A DNA stretch of 64,000 nucleotides from Diplolepis rosae (GCA_030998225.1 JAPYXD010000723.1:23205501-23269500); one strand, 5' to 3'. Positions 12,601 through 21,228 are shown, counted from the first letter of the stretch. The notes: generated by a model from the sequence alone, not told the origin. Program-made: numbers and translations.

Positions 12601-13243
12601 TGGATGCTGACAGTGCAAAGAAAGCTTTATTCAGAAGATAAATAAAAAATAATTAAAACATTTTCTGAACTTATTTTTAGGCAAACTTTAAAGTTGGTCA
12701 AGCCAAAAACAATGCGTCTCTTGCTTCCAAACAAGTTCAAAGAGCTTTGGATGAAATATCTGAAATTATGAAAGAATTGGAAACCTTTCCCGAAATCAGT
12801 AAGAAATAAAATTATTATTTTTCAGAATTTTGTGAATTATTACACTATCAAGGTAACACATGTTAAGTTTATTACTGATCAGTTCCCGATTATTATGTTA
12901 TTACATAATTATCGCGTTCTAGTCAATGATAAACTTATAACATTTTACCTAGGTATGTTCTATATCATTATTTTACAATAAACTGATAATTTTTGGTGTT
13001 GTTTTAGACGATGAAGAATTGAATCGTTTGGAAAAGCGACTAAATGCTGCACAAAATGAAATTGAGGTAGCAAATTTAGATCATAGAATCCGTGCCTTGA
13101 CTGATGCGAAAAATCTTCAGACTCAATGGGTGAAAAACTACGATGACGAAGTAAACCGGCTCAAATTGGAAGTTGAAAACATAGACGATATCAAAAAAGC
13201 ATTACCTACTGAATGCTACAAACGTGTACGTTTAGAGCCTTAA
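371..13243 (+). CDS. LanB2: Laminin subunit gamma (LanB2-like), 18 C-terminal exons
   Basis: Secreted basement-membrane chain that assembles with alpha and beta chains into the laminin heterotrimer. Exons: 371-630, 1416-1588, 1947-2079, 2350-2574, 3208-3396, 3655-3840, 4116-4318, 7163-7378, 8313-8583, 8666-8844, 8935-9065, 9149-9259, 9711-9909, 10002-10239, 10320-10495, 10988-11170, 12681-12798, 13008-13243. All introns are GT-AG and the frame stays open through every junction, giving 1141 residues to the TAA. Order of domains: end of an LE (EGF-like) module, laminin IV-A (L4) domain, about six Cys-rich LE modules, a CPPC cysteine pair that opens the coiled-coil region, then about 650 residues of heptad-rich coiled coil, and a C-terminal Cys followed by a short acidic-ended tail. 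Gamma chains are usually about 1600 residues, so roughly 450-500 N-terminal residues (LN domain and first LE modules) lie upstream of the window. The gamma type is shown by the single L4 domain, the NID-x-NAV nidogen-binding-like loop, and the short tail without LG domains. Confidence 0.95.
631..1415 (+). other. Laminin gamma intron
   Basis: AT-rich spacer with homopolymer T runs; no element recognised. Confidence 0.8.
1416..1588 (+). CDS. LanB2: Laminin gamma exon b: L4 domain
   Basis: It continues the L4 fold ([19 protein letters not shown]...). Donor GTAACA; it ends in phase 0. Confidence 0.92.
1947..2079 (+). CDS. LanB2: Laminin gamma exon c: L4 domain
   Basis: Acceptor TTTACAG; reads [16 protein letters not shown] and then ...[13 protein letters not shown], the conserved L4 stretch. 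Donor GTAAAA. Confidence 0.92.
2350..2574 (+). CDS. LanB2: Laminin gamma exon d: end of L4 and LE module
   Basis: It begins with [11 protein letters not shown] (the L4 end) and [17 protein letters not shown], then an LE module ending [15 protein letters not shown]. Donor GTAAAA. Confidence 0.94.
2575..3207 (+). other. Laminin gamma intron
   Basis: AT-rich, nothing recognised. The 258-bp intron at 3397-3654 holds a short (AT)-rich palindromic tract near 3550-3605. Confidence 0.75.
3208..3396 (+). CDS. LanB2: Laminin gamma exon e: LE module
   Basis: An eight-Cys LE pattern ([21 protein letters not shown]...). Acceptor TTTGCAG, donor GTACGT. Confidence 0.94.
3655..3840 (+). CDS. LanB2: Laminin gamma exon f: LE module with nidogen-binding-like loop
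   Basis: LE module containing [15 protein letters not shown]. In well-studied gamma-1 chains the NIDPNAV loop of this module binds nidogen; here Asp, Asn and Val are kept and the Pro is Leu. Donor GTATAT. Confidence 0.94.
4116..4318 (+). CDS. LanB2: Laminin gamma exon g: LE module
   Basis: [19 protein letters not shown]..., then [21 protein letters not shown]. It ends in phase 0 before the largest intron in the window (2.8 kb). Confidence 0.93.
5150..5789 (-). mobile_element. Internally deleted mariner-family element
   Basis: Inverted ends (CGAGGGGCACTGTTTATA at the left, its complement ending TGCCCCTCG at the right) are flanked by TA dinucleotides at 5148-5149 and 5790-5791, the mariner target duplication. 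The minus strand keeps pieces of a mariner transposase N-terminus, including a helix-turn-helix stretch reading like [19 protein letters not shown] and [15 protein letters not shown], followed by a jump to other transposase-like sequence. At 640 bp it is about half the size of an autonomous mariner and cannot encode a working transposase. It lies antisense in a laminin intron. Confidence 0.8.
6418..6980. repeat. Foldback (inverted-repeat) element in laminin intron
   Basis: About 280-bp arms: TTTATGAAGTCAAAATTACA at the left recurs inverted at the right end (ending at 6980), including a GCACTGGAAAACCAATATGG stretch near both outer ends. The centre is near 6700. No coding capacity; likely a MITE-like or palindromic transposon. 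Confidence 0.75.
7163..7378 (+). CDS. LanB2: Laminin gamma exon h: LE modules
   Basis: [17 protein letters not shown]... and [17 protein letters not shown]. Acceptor TTTTTTACAG, donor GTGAGT; phase 0 at both ends. Confidence 0.93.
7379..8312 (+). other. Laminin gamma intron
   Basis: AT-rich, nothing recognised; open frames here are short and not gene-like. Confidence 0.75.
8313..8583 (+). CDS. LanB2: Laminin gamma exon i: last LE module and coiled-coil start
   Basis: After the last LE cysteines comes [16 protein letters not shown]. This cysteine pair marks the top of the trimeric coiled coil, where interchain disulfides form in laminins. Donor GTTAGT. Confidence 0.93.
8666..8844 (+). CDS. 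LanB2: Laminin gamma exon j: coiled coil
   Basis: Heptad-rich ([19 protein letters not shown]...). Acceptor TTTCTAG, donor GTAAGT. Confidence 0.9.
8935..9065 (+). CDS. LanB2: Laminin gamma exon k: coiled coil
   Basis: [20 protein letters not shown]...; the frame is split as TT|G across the 83-bp intron that follows. Confidence 0.9.
9149..9259 (+). CDS. LanB2: Laminin gamma exon l: coiled coil
   Basis: [19 protein letters not shown]...; ends AG|GTAAAT. Confidence 0.9.
9260..9710 (+). other. Laminin gamma intron with (TA)n run
   Basis: A (TA)n microsatellite at about 9317-9333; otherwise unremarkable AT-rich DNA. Confidence 0.75.
9711..9909 (+). CDS. LanB2: Laminin gamma exon m: coiled coil
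   Basis: [20 protein letters not shown]...; acceptor CTTTTACAG, donor GTAAGT. Confidence 0.9.
10002..10239 (+). CDS. LanB2: Laminin gamma exon n: coiled coil
   Basis: [19 protein letters not shown]...; acceptor CTTTTCAG, donor GTAAAA. Confidence 0.9.
10320..10495 (+). CDS. LanB2: Laminin gamma exon o: coiled coil
   Basis: [19 protein letters not shown]...; acceptor CTTTCAG, donor GTAAGT. Confidence 0.9.
10595..10690 (-). repeat. Degenerate tRNA-like repeat fragment
   Basis: The sequence GAACGCTTTGACTCCGCTGG, then GTATCGAGCCCAAAACCTTT, resembles the complement of the tRNA-like head near 62966-63036, including a decayed B-box. It sits in a laminin intron (10496-10987). Confidence 0.45.
10988..11170 (+). 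CDS. LanB2: Laminin gamma exon p: coiled coil
   Basis: [20 protein letters not shown]...; phase 0 at both ends. Confidence 0.9.
11171..12680 (+). other. Laminin gamma intron, 1.5 kb
   Basis: The right half is a mariner remnant (see 11873-12480). 11171-11872 has no recognised element. Confidence 0.75.
11873..12480 (-). pseudogene. Mariner transposase remnant
   Basis: It begins with a mariner-type end, TTGGGTTGTCCAAGAAGTAA. On the minus strand, broken frames keep the transposase middle and C-terminal parts: [19 protein letters not shown], then in another frame a VIFHHDNA stretch containing the second catalytic Asp. Frameshifts separate the parts, so this is dead. No partner terminal repeat was found on the far side. 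Confidence 0.75.
12681..12798 (+). CDS. LanB2: Laminin gamma exon q: coiled coil
   Basis: [20 protein letters not shown]...; acceptor TATTTTTAG, donor GTAAGA. Confidence 0.9.
13008..13243 (+). CDS. LanB2: Laminin gamma terminal exon with stop
   Basis: [20 protein letters not shown]... to ...[13 protein letters not shown] and TAA. The lone Cys near the end matches the cysteine that links gamma to beta in laminins. A Glu close to the C-terminus is kept; in vertebrate gamma-1 a Glu at this end is needed for integrin binding. Confidence 0.93.
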
Positions 13244-13754
13244 GTGTACTTCTGAATACAAAATTATTTCCAAAAAAGTCCACAGAGTATTCAAAAAAAC
13301 TTAAAATGTAATTTTGAATTACTAAGTAACGTTTACTTAATCTCTCTGTGCTTGTATTTTACTGAACGAAACTTTTTAATACAATGTCATTTGATATTTA
13401 TACTTCTTTTAACCAGTGACCATTTTATTCTTATTTTCACTCATTTATTTAAAAATTTTGAAATCCTCCGATTCGTTCAAGCAATAATTGAAGAATGAGA
13501 AATAATTTGGTTCAGCCCGAACACGAGCCAAAATAAAAACTTTATATGGGTTGTGCGTTATTGATTACGCCATCGAGGTTACAACAGATCTTTTTTCGTT
13601 TTTCGTTGTCAGTTGTCACTCTCCTAGGCTGATAAATTCCATATTTTTACTTGTGAGTTTTTACATTTTTATAGATATCATTGTCATCATCACTATCCGT
13701 ATCTTACTTTAATTCTCAAATTATTGTAAATTTCGGTATTAGGTAGTTTTTTGA
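13244..13754 (+). other. Laminin gamma 3' UTR and downstream flank
   Basis: The UTR probably ends near an AATAAA at 13532-13537 (an AATACA lies at about 13379). It is AT-rich with no other gene signal. Confidence 0.5.
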
Positions 13755-14737
13755 GGTAGGGTGTAGTTTGGACCGTATATCGATTCTCCAAAGCATTAAT
13801 TCTCCCAGTAGTCCAAGCAACAGGGAATTTGTTATGACATTATTTATTTCAGAAAACGGACTGCGCCATCAGAAGAAAGGTTGGTCATAAAGTAATTGTA
13901 TCATGTTTTGGACAACGAAATATGATTTATAAATTTTTTATCAACATTTAAGACCAAAAAATCGCATTTTTTTTAGTTTCTTGTTTATAACATTAAAGGT
14001 GATTATCCAATCTTGATGACATAAATTGAAAAGTTGTAGACAATTGAATTGTAAGTAAAATGAGCCAGCGCTTGATTTGATTGGATAATTAGAAACGGAG
14101 AAAATTTGGAAAAACCGGGAAATTTAGCTTTTGTTAAACAAATTAATATCTCAGTTAATTTTGAACTTTTTAGGTTGACGTTTGGTGGAATAGTAGCAGA
14201 CTTTATGCTCTTCAAATGTATAAAAAACGGACACTTTAAGATAATACGTTTCCGCGCTATTGACATTTTCATTTACTTAATGCGTTAATTGCAAAATGTC
14301 TGCTTGCCGTAGAGGTGGTCCGATTATTATTTTGAAAACGGTCTTTAAAAATATAAATCAAGCACAACAGAACGTCAATCTTGGTTTTTCGCTAAAATGT
14401 TGCAAAGTTTAATTGAAAAAGTCCCAAACGCCTTTCTTGTGAATTATAATGCGCGCCTGAAAATTCTTAGAATTTCCAGCGTGAAGTTCACTGCGCCTGG
14501 GAGAATTAACCCGATGGGCACACGATATTAGAAACGTTTATGTAACATTCTACAAACGTTCTAGGAACATCCTAATGTCCAAAGTTCGAAAGACGTTACA
14601 AAAACGTTCTAAGAACGTCTTTCGGACATTGGGATGTTCCTAGAACGTTTGTAGAATGTTACATAAACGTTTCTAATATCGTGTGCCCATTGGGAATGCT
14701 TTGGAGAATCGATATACGGTCCAAAGTACACCCTACC
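13755..14737. mobile_element. Inverted-repeat DNA element with 9-bp target duplication
   Basis: Outer ends GGTAGGGTGTAGTTTGGACC and the near-complement ending ACACCCTACC match over more than 50 bp. They are flanked by GTTTTTTGA (13746-13754) and GTTTTTTGG (14738-14746), a probable 8-9 bp target duplication that fits hAT, Mutator or Merlin types. No transposase frame is visible, so it is non-autonomous. Its right inverted repeat is split by the palindrome at 14510-14694. Confidence 0.75.
14510..14694. mobile_element. Nested palindromic element (185 bp)
   Basis: A near-perfect palindrome with ends CCCGATGGGCACACGATATT and the complement ending GTGCCCATTGGG. The left arm of the host element (13755-14737) shows the uninterrupted site, so the borders are exact, with AA duplicated or shared at the insertion point. 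Confidence 0.8.
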
Positions 14738-15453
14738 GTTTTTTGGATCGCTTGAAATGATTACCCGATTGAAAGACTAAGAATTTTTTGACTGAGTACT
14801 CTATCATTGGAACATTGGCCGCCACTGCTTATTTAGTTTTGTATCCGTATACTTGTTCTAGTGCCCCCAGTTTGAATTTAAAAGAAACCAAAGCAGGATC
14901 AGGAATTATATATGTGTTTGCCCTAAAAATAAACACCTACGCCTTAAAAAAGGAAACATCTTAGTCTTGAGTGCATTATATTGGGGTATTTTTCGTCGTT
15001 CACAGGTTCGATATAAATTTTCGTTACGACGGAACATATTACAGCGCAGCAGCATCCTAGTGCTCTCAAATCGTGGATGGAATCTACCCCCTTCACTTTA
15101 CCATTTTATTGAAAAAATAACAATTTTTCAAGTATAATTTAAGAAAGCTTTTTAATATAATCGAAGAAAAACTTAAAATAGTAATATAATCTAAAAAAAT
15201 TTCTAAATTATACTAGAAAAATTGATGCTTATTCAATAAAATGGTAGATAATAATAATAATGTTGATAACGTTTACACTGATGAAAAAATTTAATTTCAA
15301 ACAACTGTCAGATACAGAAGTTTAATTTAAAATGTAACATATTAAAATCTAACAAAGATTCATTAGAAACAAAGATTTTGTTTAAAAACAGTAAATGCAG
15401 CTTCTTTTTCATTCTAATTTTGTAACTTCATATTTCTTGACCATTTGGTATAA
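14738..15453. other. Spacer between repeats
   Basis: AT-rich, no gene or element recognised. Confidence 0.6.
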
Positions 15454-16452
15454 GTTGAGTTACGTCCGAAAACGTTATAGTATCCTATTGAAAAAATGAT
15501 TTTTAGTTCAGAGCTCGCGCTCTATAACCTGGGAATCAGACCTAACTATGAGAAGAGAGTATTTCGCAAAACGGTCCTTCAAATCGAAATCAGCGAGTGA
15601 ACCCTAATGCTCTTATGTCACGATAAAACCTTTTGAATAACGCAAAGAGAATTCTATTAATTCCCTAATATTTTGACTGGTTAAATAAGTGAGTTTGAGT
15701 GAACTTGATGCAAGCCTTTCTAATTATTTGCAATGTGGAAAATCAGTTAACTAACTGATTAAGGTACAATGTCAATGATCCTTGAGAAAATTTAGGTTGT
15801 AGACCAATACAATTAATACTGAACGACAATAATGTTCAATGTTTGTTGAAAATTCTAGATACATAACCTGAATATCCCAACTCTGAACTATGATTTGCTC
15901 AAAGTTTAACTAAAGAACCTTAAATTGAACCAAATGACACTGAACTAATTGGAATGCTCAATGTTTCTAATAAATGATATTGTACTAAACAAATAATGCA
16001 AGTTACATTGAACTAAGATGAATTGTTCAATGTTTGATTAATAATTTTATATTAAACAATAAAGTTACACTGAACTAAGATAAATTGCTCAATGTTTTAA
16101 TTACTTGTTTTACAATAAACGATAGACAACTTATACTGAACTAAATAAATTGCTGATTATTTAATTAATCTTCGTAATAAACAACTCCAACACTGAACTA
16201 AATTGATTGCTCAATGTTGAAATAAAACTTCAAAATAATCTTTAAGTATTTGATCAAAATTGAATGCGTTAAACGACTTAATTGATAAAAATGGAAAAAT
16301 TGTTGGAAATCTAGTTTAAAGAAATAGACGAATTTTTACTTCCTAGGATATATTTAATATTTAGAACAGGAATTATATCGACCCTCAATAACAATATTTG
16401 TAATGTTAGATAATTGGCTTTAGGGTCCATAAATGAAAAAAACAGTAGTTTC

Positions 16453-16495
16453 AATCAAACGTTTCGACTCTGATTGGAGTCCTCATCAGTGATCT
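16453..16495 (-). ncRNA. Hammerhead ribozyme in the Penelope-like terminal repeat
   Basis: The minus strand carries CTGATGAG, a 5-bp stem II (GACTC/GAGTC) closed by CAATCA, then GAAAC-GTT. Stem I is GATCA against TGATT. Stem III is a 2-bp self-complementary ACGT, so it probably works as a dimer. Same strand as the endonuclease. Confidence 0.75.
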
Positions 16496-17776
16496 TTATT
16501 TCTAGAATATGAAAAAACAACTAGTGAATATTGTGCATTTGAGTACAACTTTGGTATTGTCTGCAGTATAAAAATATGAGAAAACCTACATAAAATCAAA
16601 CATAAACATTTTTTGGTGAAACACGAGAGAAATCTTAAGAATTGATATTGAAAAGTAACACATACATTTTAAAAAAACATCTGAGATAAAAAACTAGTCA
16701 CGTTTATGTACAAATGTAGCTTAAATTGTAGATGCAGGTATAAAATGTGAGAAAAAAATAACTCAAATAATTACGAAAAACTTCGGTAAAACTTTGATGA
16801 ATATGAAAAAAACCTTAAAAAACCTTAAAAATACGCATACAACACTTCATAAAGACTTCGATAAAATTTCAATGAAACCTCTAAAAAACTTCGATAAAAT
16901 AAGCATGAAATTTCTTTGGGATTGTGTGAAAAGTAAAAACATGAGAAAGTTGACATAAAATTATACATTTTTAAACAACTGAGATAAAAAAACTAGACAC
17001 GTTAATGTATAAATGTAACTTAGAATGTGGATGTGAGTACATAAAATGTGAATAAATAACTCAAAAGGGCAAAAAACTCGATCAGAAACGCCTATAAAAA
17101 CTTCGATAAAAATTTCGATGAAAGGCTTCAAAAACTTCGATGAAAACATGGAAAAAAATGTTTGCATTAAAAATCGAATTTTTTAAGTAATATTATAATA
17201 TAGGATCCAAATTCATCATCTCATCTGTTATGAATTTAAATTTTCTAACCTTAAATCATTGTAATGCCTCGGGTTCTGATAGGTTTAATCTTGATTTTAA
17301 ATTAATCTTTTTCCTACGTCGCTGTTTTTGAAGACACATTTTCACAAACTTACTATAAGAGGATCGTTTAGTGACTGATTTCCGGGTGCATAGAAAAGAC
17401 AGTTTTAGGCAAGAAAACCAGTAAGATGGAGGGAAATTTTTTTAATATAAGTAGAACTGTGATTGTAAGGGAAAGTGGAAGGATAAACACCAGATGACCA
17501 GACTGTCCCGATAATAAAGGAAGGATAGTAAATTGTAACCGGAGTCGTAACGGTCCCACACATTTTTAAAGAAAATTGAAGAGGCCTATGTGTCCATTCA
17601 TTGCAGAGTTTTGAGGATTTAATAATGAAATAAGTTTTGAATACCTTGTTAGGATTGAGATTTATTTATTTGAATATTTTGAGAAAAGCACCAATGTTCA
17701 AAAAATATTTTGGAGAAAAAAATATAAGGATATTTGTTGACTCCATAGGGAAGATGAAAGTTTGTGAATCAGGTTT

Positions 17777-18352
17777 TCAATTGTTTTTAAACCTGTTGTT
17801 TAAAAGTGAATGGTAAAAAACAGATAGATTGTCAGTGTCAGTTCTTTGATTTATTGTGTTGGGGTTGCTAGCTATATGGGTCATTTCTAAAATCATTCGC
17901 TTTCTATAATTGTCAGTTCGATCAACGATCTGTACATTATCGAAATCGAATGTGTGATCTTGATGCCATGCGTGTTTTGTCAGGGCAGTCCACTTGTCTG
18001 GGGGATTGTAGACATTTTTCTTATGTTCTAAAATTCTACTTTTCAAGGGGCGTTTTGTTGTACCTATGTAACAGGCTGTGCAATCGGTGCATGGAATGTT
18101 ATAGACGACATTGGCGGTGTTAAGTTTAGGAATGGGGTCTTTGGTTGTTTTGAATATACGGGATAAATCATTGGCGTTACGTGAAACAGTTTTGATGTTG
18201 AAGGGGTTAAGAATGGCTGCTAGTTTTTCAGAAAGTCCTTGTACGTAGGGTAATGACACGTATTGTAGGGCTTGTGTGTTAGTGGTCAGGCCTTGATCTG
18301 CTAGGTGTTGTGTTGTTTGTGTGTATATAAAGATCACTGATGAGGACTCCAA
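17777..18352 (-). pseudogene. Penelope-like GIY-YIG endonuclease domain (RT part missing)
   Basis: An open frame of 191 residues. The domain begins near residue 80 with VVYNIPCTDCTACYIGTTKR, followed by PLKSRILEHKKN. A CTDC pair plus later His residues (HAWHQDHTFDF) give the zinc-binding pattern typical of the Penelope-like endonuclease, and RKRMILEM supplies the Arg and Glu of the GIY-YIG site. The first 15-20 codons overlap the inverted terminal hammerhead region and are probably not native. Upstream there is no RT palm, so the protein cannot support retrotransposition. Confidence 0.85.
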
Positions 18353-18373
18353 TCAGAGTCGAAACGTTTGATT
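18331..18373 (+). ncRNA. Second hammerhead ribozyme, opposite orientation
   Basis: The exact inverted counterpart of 16453-16495: CTGATGAG core, GACTC/GAGTC stem II, GAAAC, GTT cleavage triplet, stem I GATCA/TGATT. It faces away from the endonuclease frame. Confidence 0.75.
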
Positions 18374-18439
18374 GAAACTACTGTTTCTTTCATTTATGGA
18401 CCCTAAAGCCAATTATCTAACATTACAGATATATTTAAT

Positions 18440-19076
18440 AAGCAGAAGTTTTCTGATACACAATTTTATACTCATCAATGAGGTTTCGATGGTACAAAAT
18501 TGAAAAGGGCTTGATATGGGTCTAAAGCCCGAGTTGAGTTACAAGGGACTGTTGATTTGTAAAACTTGAGTGAGGGCCAAAGCCCTAGTCGAACTGGGGC
18601 GAGAGCCCAAATTGAACTGGGACGAGAGCCCAGTCGAACTGAACTGAATTTTCATGAAAATTGTCGCTGTATTTATATGGTTTATTCACCATAAGTAAGA
18701 CGAAGTGAGTATGAGGATGTAGGGTTTGATCTAAGTGACCTCATAATCACTTCCCCTTTACAAAATTTAAATCTAGTTCGATTTTCTATTCTTTCAATTT
18801 CCTGTTTGTTGTTATATTTTAAATTCAACTTAAGTATATTAAAAGGGAATTCTAAAATCTATAGTCATTCTAAATGCAGTGCCTTGAGTTTGGGAAAGCG
18901 GCCCTTCCTGTATATTTGACATTGCTCTCTGCACTCCAGGTCATTCGCATACGAATGCTCATTTCCTGTGTATACTGGATTAAAATTTTCTCACTGATTA
19001 CTATTTTCTATTTACTACTTAAAAATAAAAATAAAATATCTAAGATTTATGTAGGATGTAAAAAATTGTTGTTTAA
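18440..19076. other. Right part of the left LTR
   Basis: It carries the repeated GGGCGAGAGCCC-type hairpin motifs (about 18530-18630) and the TATA/initiator block, plus about 130 bp absent from the other LTR. The open frame at 18874-19110 is not gene-like. Confidence 0.6.
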
Positions 19077-19129
19077 ATTTCCTATTCTACTTAAAATATT
19101 AACAACTTAAAATTATGCAGGAAGTAACA

Positions 19130-19138
19130 CCCCCCTCC
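19130..19138 (-). promoter_or_regulatory. Polypurine tract
   Basis: The minus strand reads AGGAGGGGGG abutting the 3' LTR (the last G pairs with base 19130). It is the expected primer for plus-strand DNA synthesis. Confidence 0.75.
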
Positions 19139-19254
19139 TAAAACGCTTACTAGTAATTTTTGAATTCTAGTAAGTGTATGCTGCGTAGACTGAAGATGCT
19201 GGTTTCCATCAGGTGTTCTTGTGCTACACATTCTCCATCAGAGATTCGTGTTTC

Positions 19255-21228
19255 TTAGGGTATATATGCGAAGAAATTTTTATTAGTTTTCTCTTCTGGA
19301 TCCTGTGTGCTTGTTGATTCAACACACTGCTCCGTTTTTAAACTTGTGTTATACAGTGGTTGGGTAGTATCATCTGTTTTCACCAATTCAACATCATATG
19401 AGTTGGTTGGTTTTGAGTCGGTAGACTTCTTGCCAATTAAAATAAGACATTGCGTTAGTGAGCTTAGGATTGCTCCAAACATATGGATAGACCATCCATA
19501 AATGCGATGTAAGAGGAACCCGTTAATGATAACCTCTACTATCATTTTGATTGCTTGCAGTATTAATAATATTGCTATTACTCCTGCACTGGCTGTTCCG
19601 AATGTCATGAATTTCTCCCATAGCTTGTCCCAGGTTGATTCCACTATCTTCTCTATAGTGTCGTCGTTCATCAGCTTCATAAAGGTTCCATCATGGCTGT
19701 CTATAGTATGTCCATGTATTTCCCGAGCTACGTCGTTTAATAAGGAAGACCTTTCGACCGGAAACATGATTCTATCTCGTAGGTCTTCTAGGTCCTTTTC
19801 CGTGTAGATTCCGCTCGTTGCTAAGGATGCCGGACTGATGTAATCCCAAGTTGCTTGGACTGAAGGTTGAATTGTGATGGGTTCCACTCCTTCAGTTGGT
19901 TTAGGTAGTAATTTGTTCCAACTACCTTCAACTAGATAATAAGAGGGTAGGATCGTGTTGCAAGTAACCCTTGTTCCTCTTGTTTTAATTATATGTGTTC
20001 TGGGTGTCAGGAAATAGGTTGAATTTCCCTTCATAACCTTTAGTTCTGCGTAGCACTCGTCTCCATGTTGGATCATAACCTCAACTGGTATGCACTTTAT
20101 TACGTGGACCACTTCTCCTGCTGTCACTGCCATATACCCAGGTCCTTTCATTAAATTATAAGCGAATTCATCCGGAGCCTGTGTAGCTATAGCTGGCGCG
20201 TTCTTCAGCGTTTCTCTTTCTAGGTTGCATCGTTGCAGCAGAACATCTCTATACAAATTCCTCATCTGTGTCTTGATATGTTTTTCGACATATATGAACT
20301 TAGAGTTAACATAAGCGAATAAATCAACGTTATCTACGGCTAGTTTGTAACTACTTGCAAAAGATTCTCCCTTTACAGTTTCAAAAATAACTAATTTAGG
20401 ATGTTCGGTTCGAAAAACGGTATATCCACAAACATTTTCTGCCGATTTTATCATTAAGGCAAAGGTTATATCATCCGTCGCTAGTGAGTATACAGTTTGG
20501 ACATGGTTATGGATTAAATCGTTAATTTTATTTGCATAACCTTCAGATAAAATGCTGTATTTGTAGAATTTACAGTTACTTATTGGAATAGGATTCCAAA
20601 ATGTATGCCCACCTTCTTCATCCATACATGTTGCATCTGATAAAGTGCAAGGTGTACCGGAGCGCAAATGTATCAAATTATTACTTAAATCGACTCTAGC
20701 CTTCTGTTCTTGCATGGTTATTTTTAATGTTCCTTGAACTACTACTGATTCCCAATCCCCATAGGGATCTGAGTACGAAGCTCCGTTACACCTACCTTCG
20801 TTATCTAGATACCCTGCGAAAAGCATCGGGCGTGTAGTGGTACTATTTATCCTAATGCCACTTACAATGTGATTGCCAAACTTAAGTATACCGGTAATAT
20901 AAAGTTGTTTACAGGCTTGTCTGCTTATCTCGTATATATACTCGTGTTCGCCATGTTTTACAATTGAGACATGCGAGTACATTCCGCAGTAAAAAATCGT
21001 TCGATGGACTTCGAGTTTGCATTGTATAGTCTGCGTTTCTATAAATTCGTTGACTTGCAGCAGCTGTACGTATTTTCTTGTTACATTAACCGAGTTCGAA
21101 GGTATTTGACATTGGCCTACGTCTAATAACGATATAGTTGTTACGTTTAGTGACCGTGATCCACAGTCATATCCAACTAACGCTGCTGTGGTTTGGAACA
21201 GAAAGACACACGCTAATGTCACGAACAT
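19255..21228 (-). CDS. env: Env-like membrane glycoprotein of the LTR element
   Basis: 657 residues, open, ATG start. Residues 1-17 form a signal peptide. The ectodomain is Cys-rich, opening with YDCGSRSLNVTT and LLDVGQC, with several N-x-S/T sites. A long hydrophobic segment lies at about 550-573, a second hydrophobic stretch at about 582-599, and a hydrophilic tail of about 58 residues follows. No R-x-K/R-R furin site with a following fusion peptide is seen, unlike the baculovirus-F-type env of gypsy. The N-terminal pattern resembles glycoproteins of chuvirus-like negative-strand viruses, some of which were captured by insect retroelements (from memory; moderate certainty). The ATG follows a splice-acceptor sequence directly, 23 bases after the pol stop, so expression from a spliced RNA is likely. 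Confidence 0.8.
   Translation of the reverse strand: MFVTLACVFLFQTTAALVGYDCGSRSLNVTTISLLDVGQCQIPSNSVNVTRKYVQLLQVNEFIETQTIQCKLEVHRTIFYCGMYSHVSIVKHGEHEYIYEISRQACKQLYITGILKFGNHIVSGIRINSTTTRPMLFAGYLDNEGRCNGASYSDPYGDWESVVVQGTLKITMQEQKARVDLSNNLIHLRSGTPCTLSDATCMDEEGGHTFWNPIPISNCKFYKYSILSEGYANKINDLIHNHVQTVYSLATDDITFALMIKSAENVCGYTVFRTEHPKLVIFETVKGESFASSYKLAVDNVDLFAYVNSKFIYVEKHIKTQMRNLYRDVLLQRCNLERETLKNAPAIATQAPDEFAYNLMKGPGYMAVTAGEVVHVIKCIPVEVMIQHGDECYAELKVMKGNSTYFLTPRTHIIKTRGTRVTCNTILPSYYLVEGSWNKLLPKPTEGVEPITIQPSVQATWDYISPASLATSGIYTEKDLEDLRDRIMFPVERSSLLNDVAREIHGHTIDSHDGTFMKLMNDDTIEKIVESTWDKLWEKFMTFGTASAGVIAILLILQAIKMIVEVIINGFLLHRIYGWSIHMFGAILSSLTQCLILIGKKSTDSKPTNSYDVELVKTDDTTQPLYNTSLKTEQCVESTSTQDPEEKTNKNFFAYIP

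Larger units (their letters stand above)
16359..18428 (-). mobile_element. Penelope-like element, 5'-truncated, inserted in the LTR
   Basis: 2070 bp flanked by an 11-bp target duplication ATATATTTAAT (16348-16358, 18429-18439); the other LTR shows the empty site. About 100 bp at each end (TGTAATGTTAGATAATTGGC and its complement) form inverted repeats, each with a hammerhead ribozyme. The only coding part left is the GIY-YIG C-terminal domain on the minus strand; the reverse transcriptase is missing. Downstream of it (16560-17080) is a non-coding region with two diverged copies of a roughly 200-bp block. Confidence 0.85.
15458..19129 (-). repeat. Left (3') LTR of the errantivirus-like element
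   Basis: It matches 30330-32618 over its length, except for the Penelope-like insertion (16359-18428), fewer tandem repeat units at about 15930-16260, and about 130 bp near 18945-19075 that the right LTR lacks. Without the insertion it is about 1.6 kb. On the plus strand it ends GGAAGTAACA directly next to the polypurine tract. Confidence 0.9.

Noticed and set aside
14003..14288. Frames of 60-89 codons in the inverted-repeat element
   Set aside because: AT-rich, on both strands, no motif; not a transposase.
15900..16260. Regular 60-66 bp repeats that might suggest a CRISPR-like array
   Set aside because: Spacing units are themselves repeated and lie inside an LTR of a eukaryotic retroelement; the longer copy is in the other LTR.
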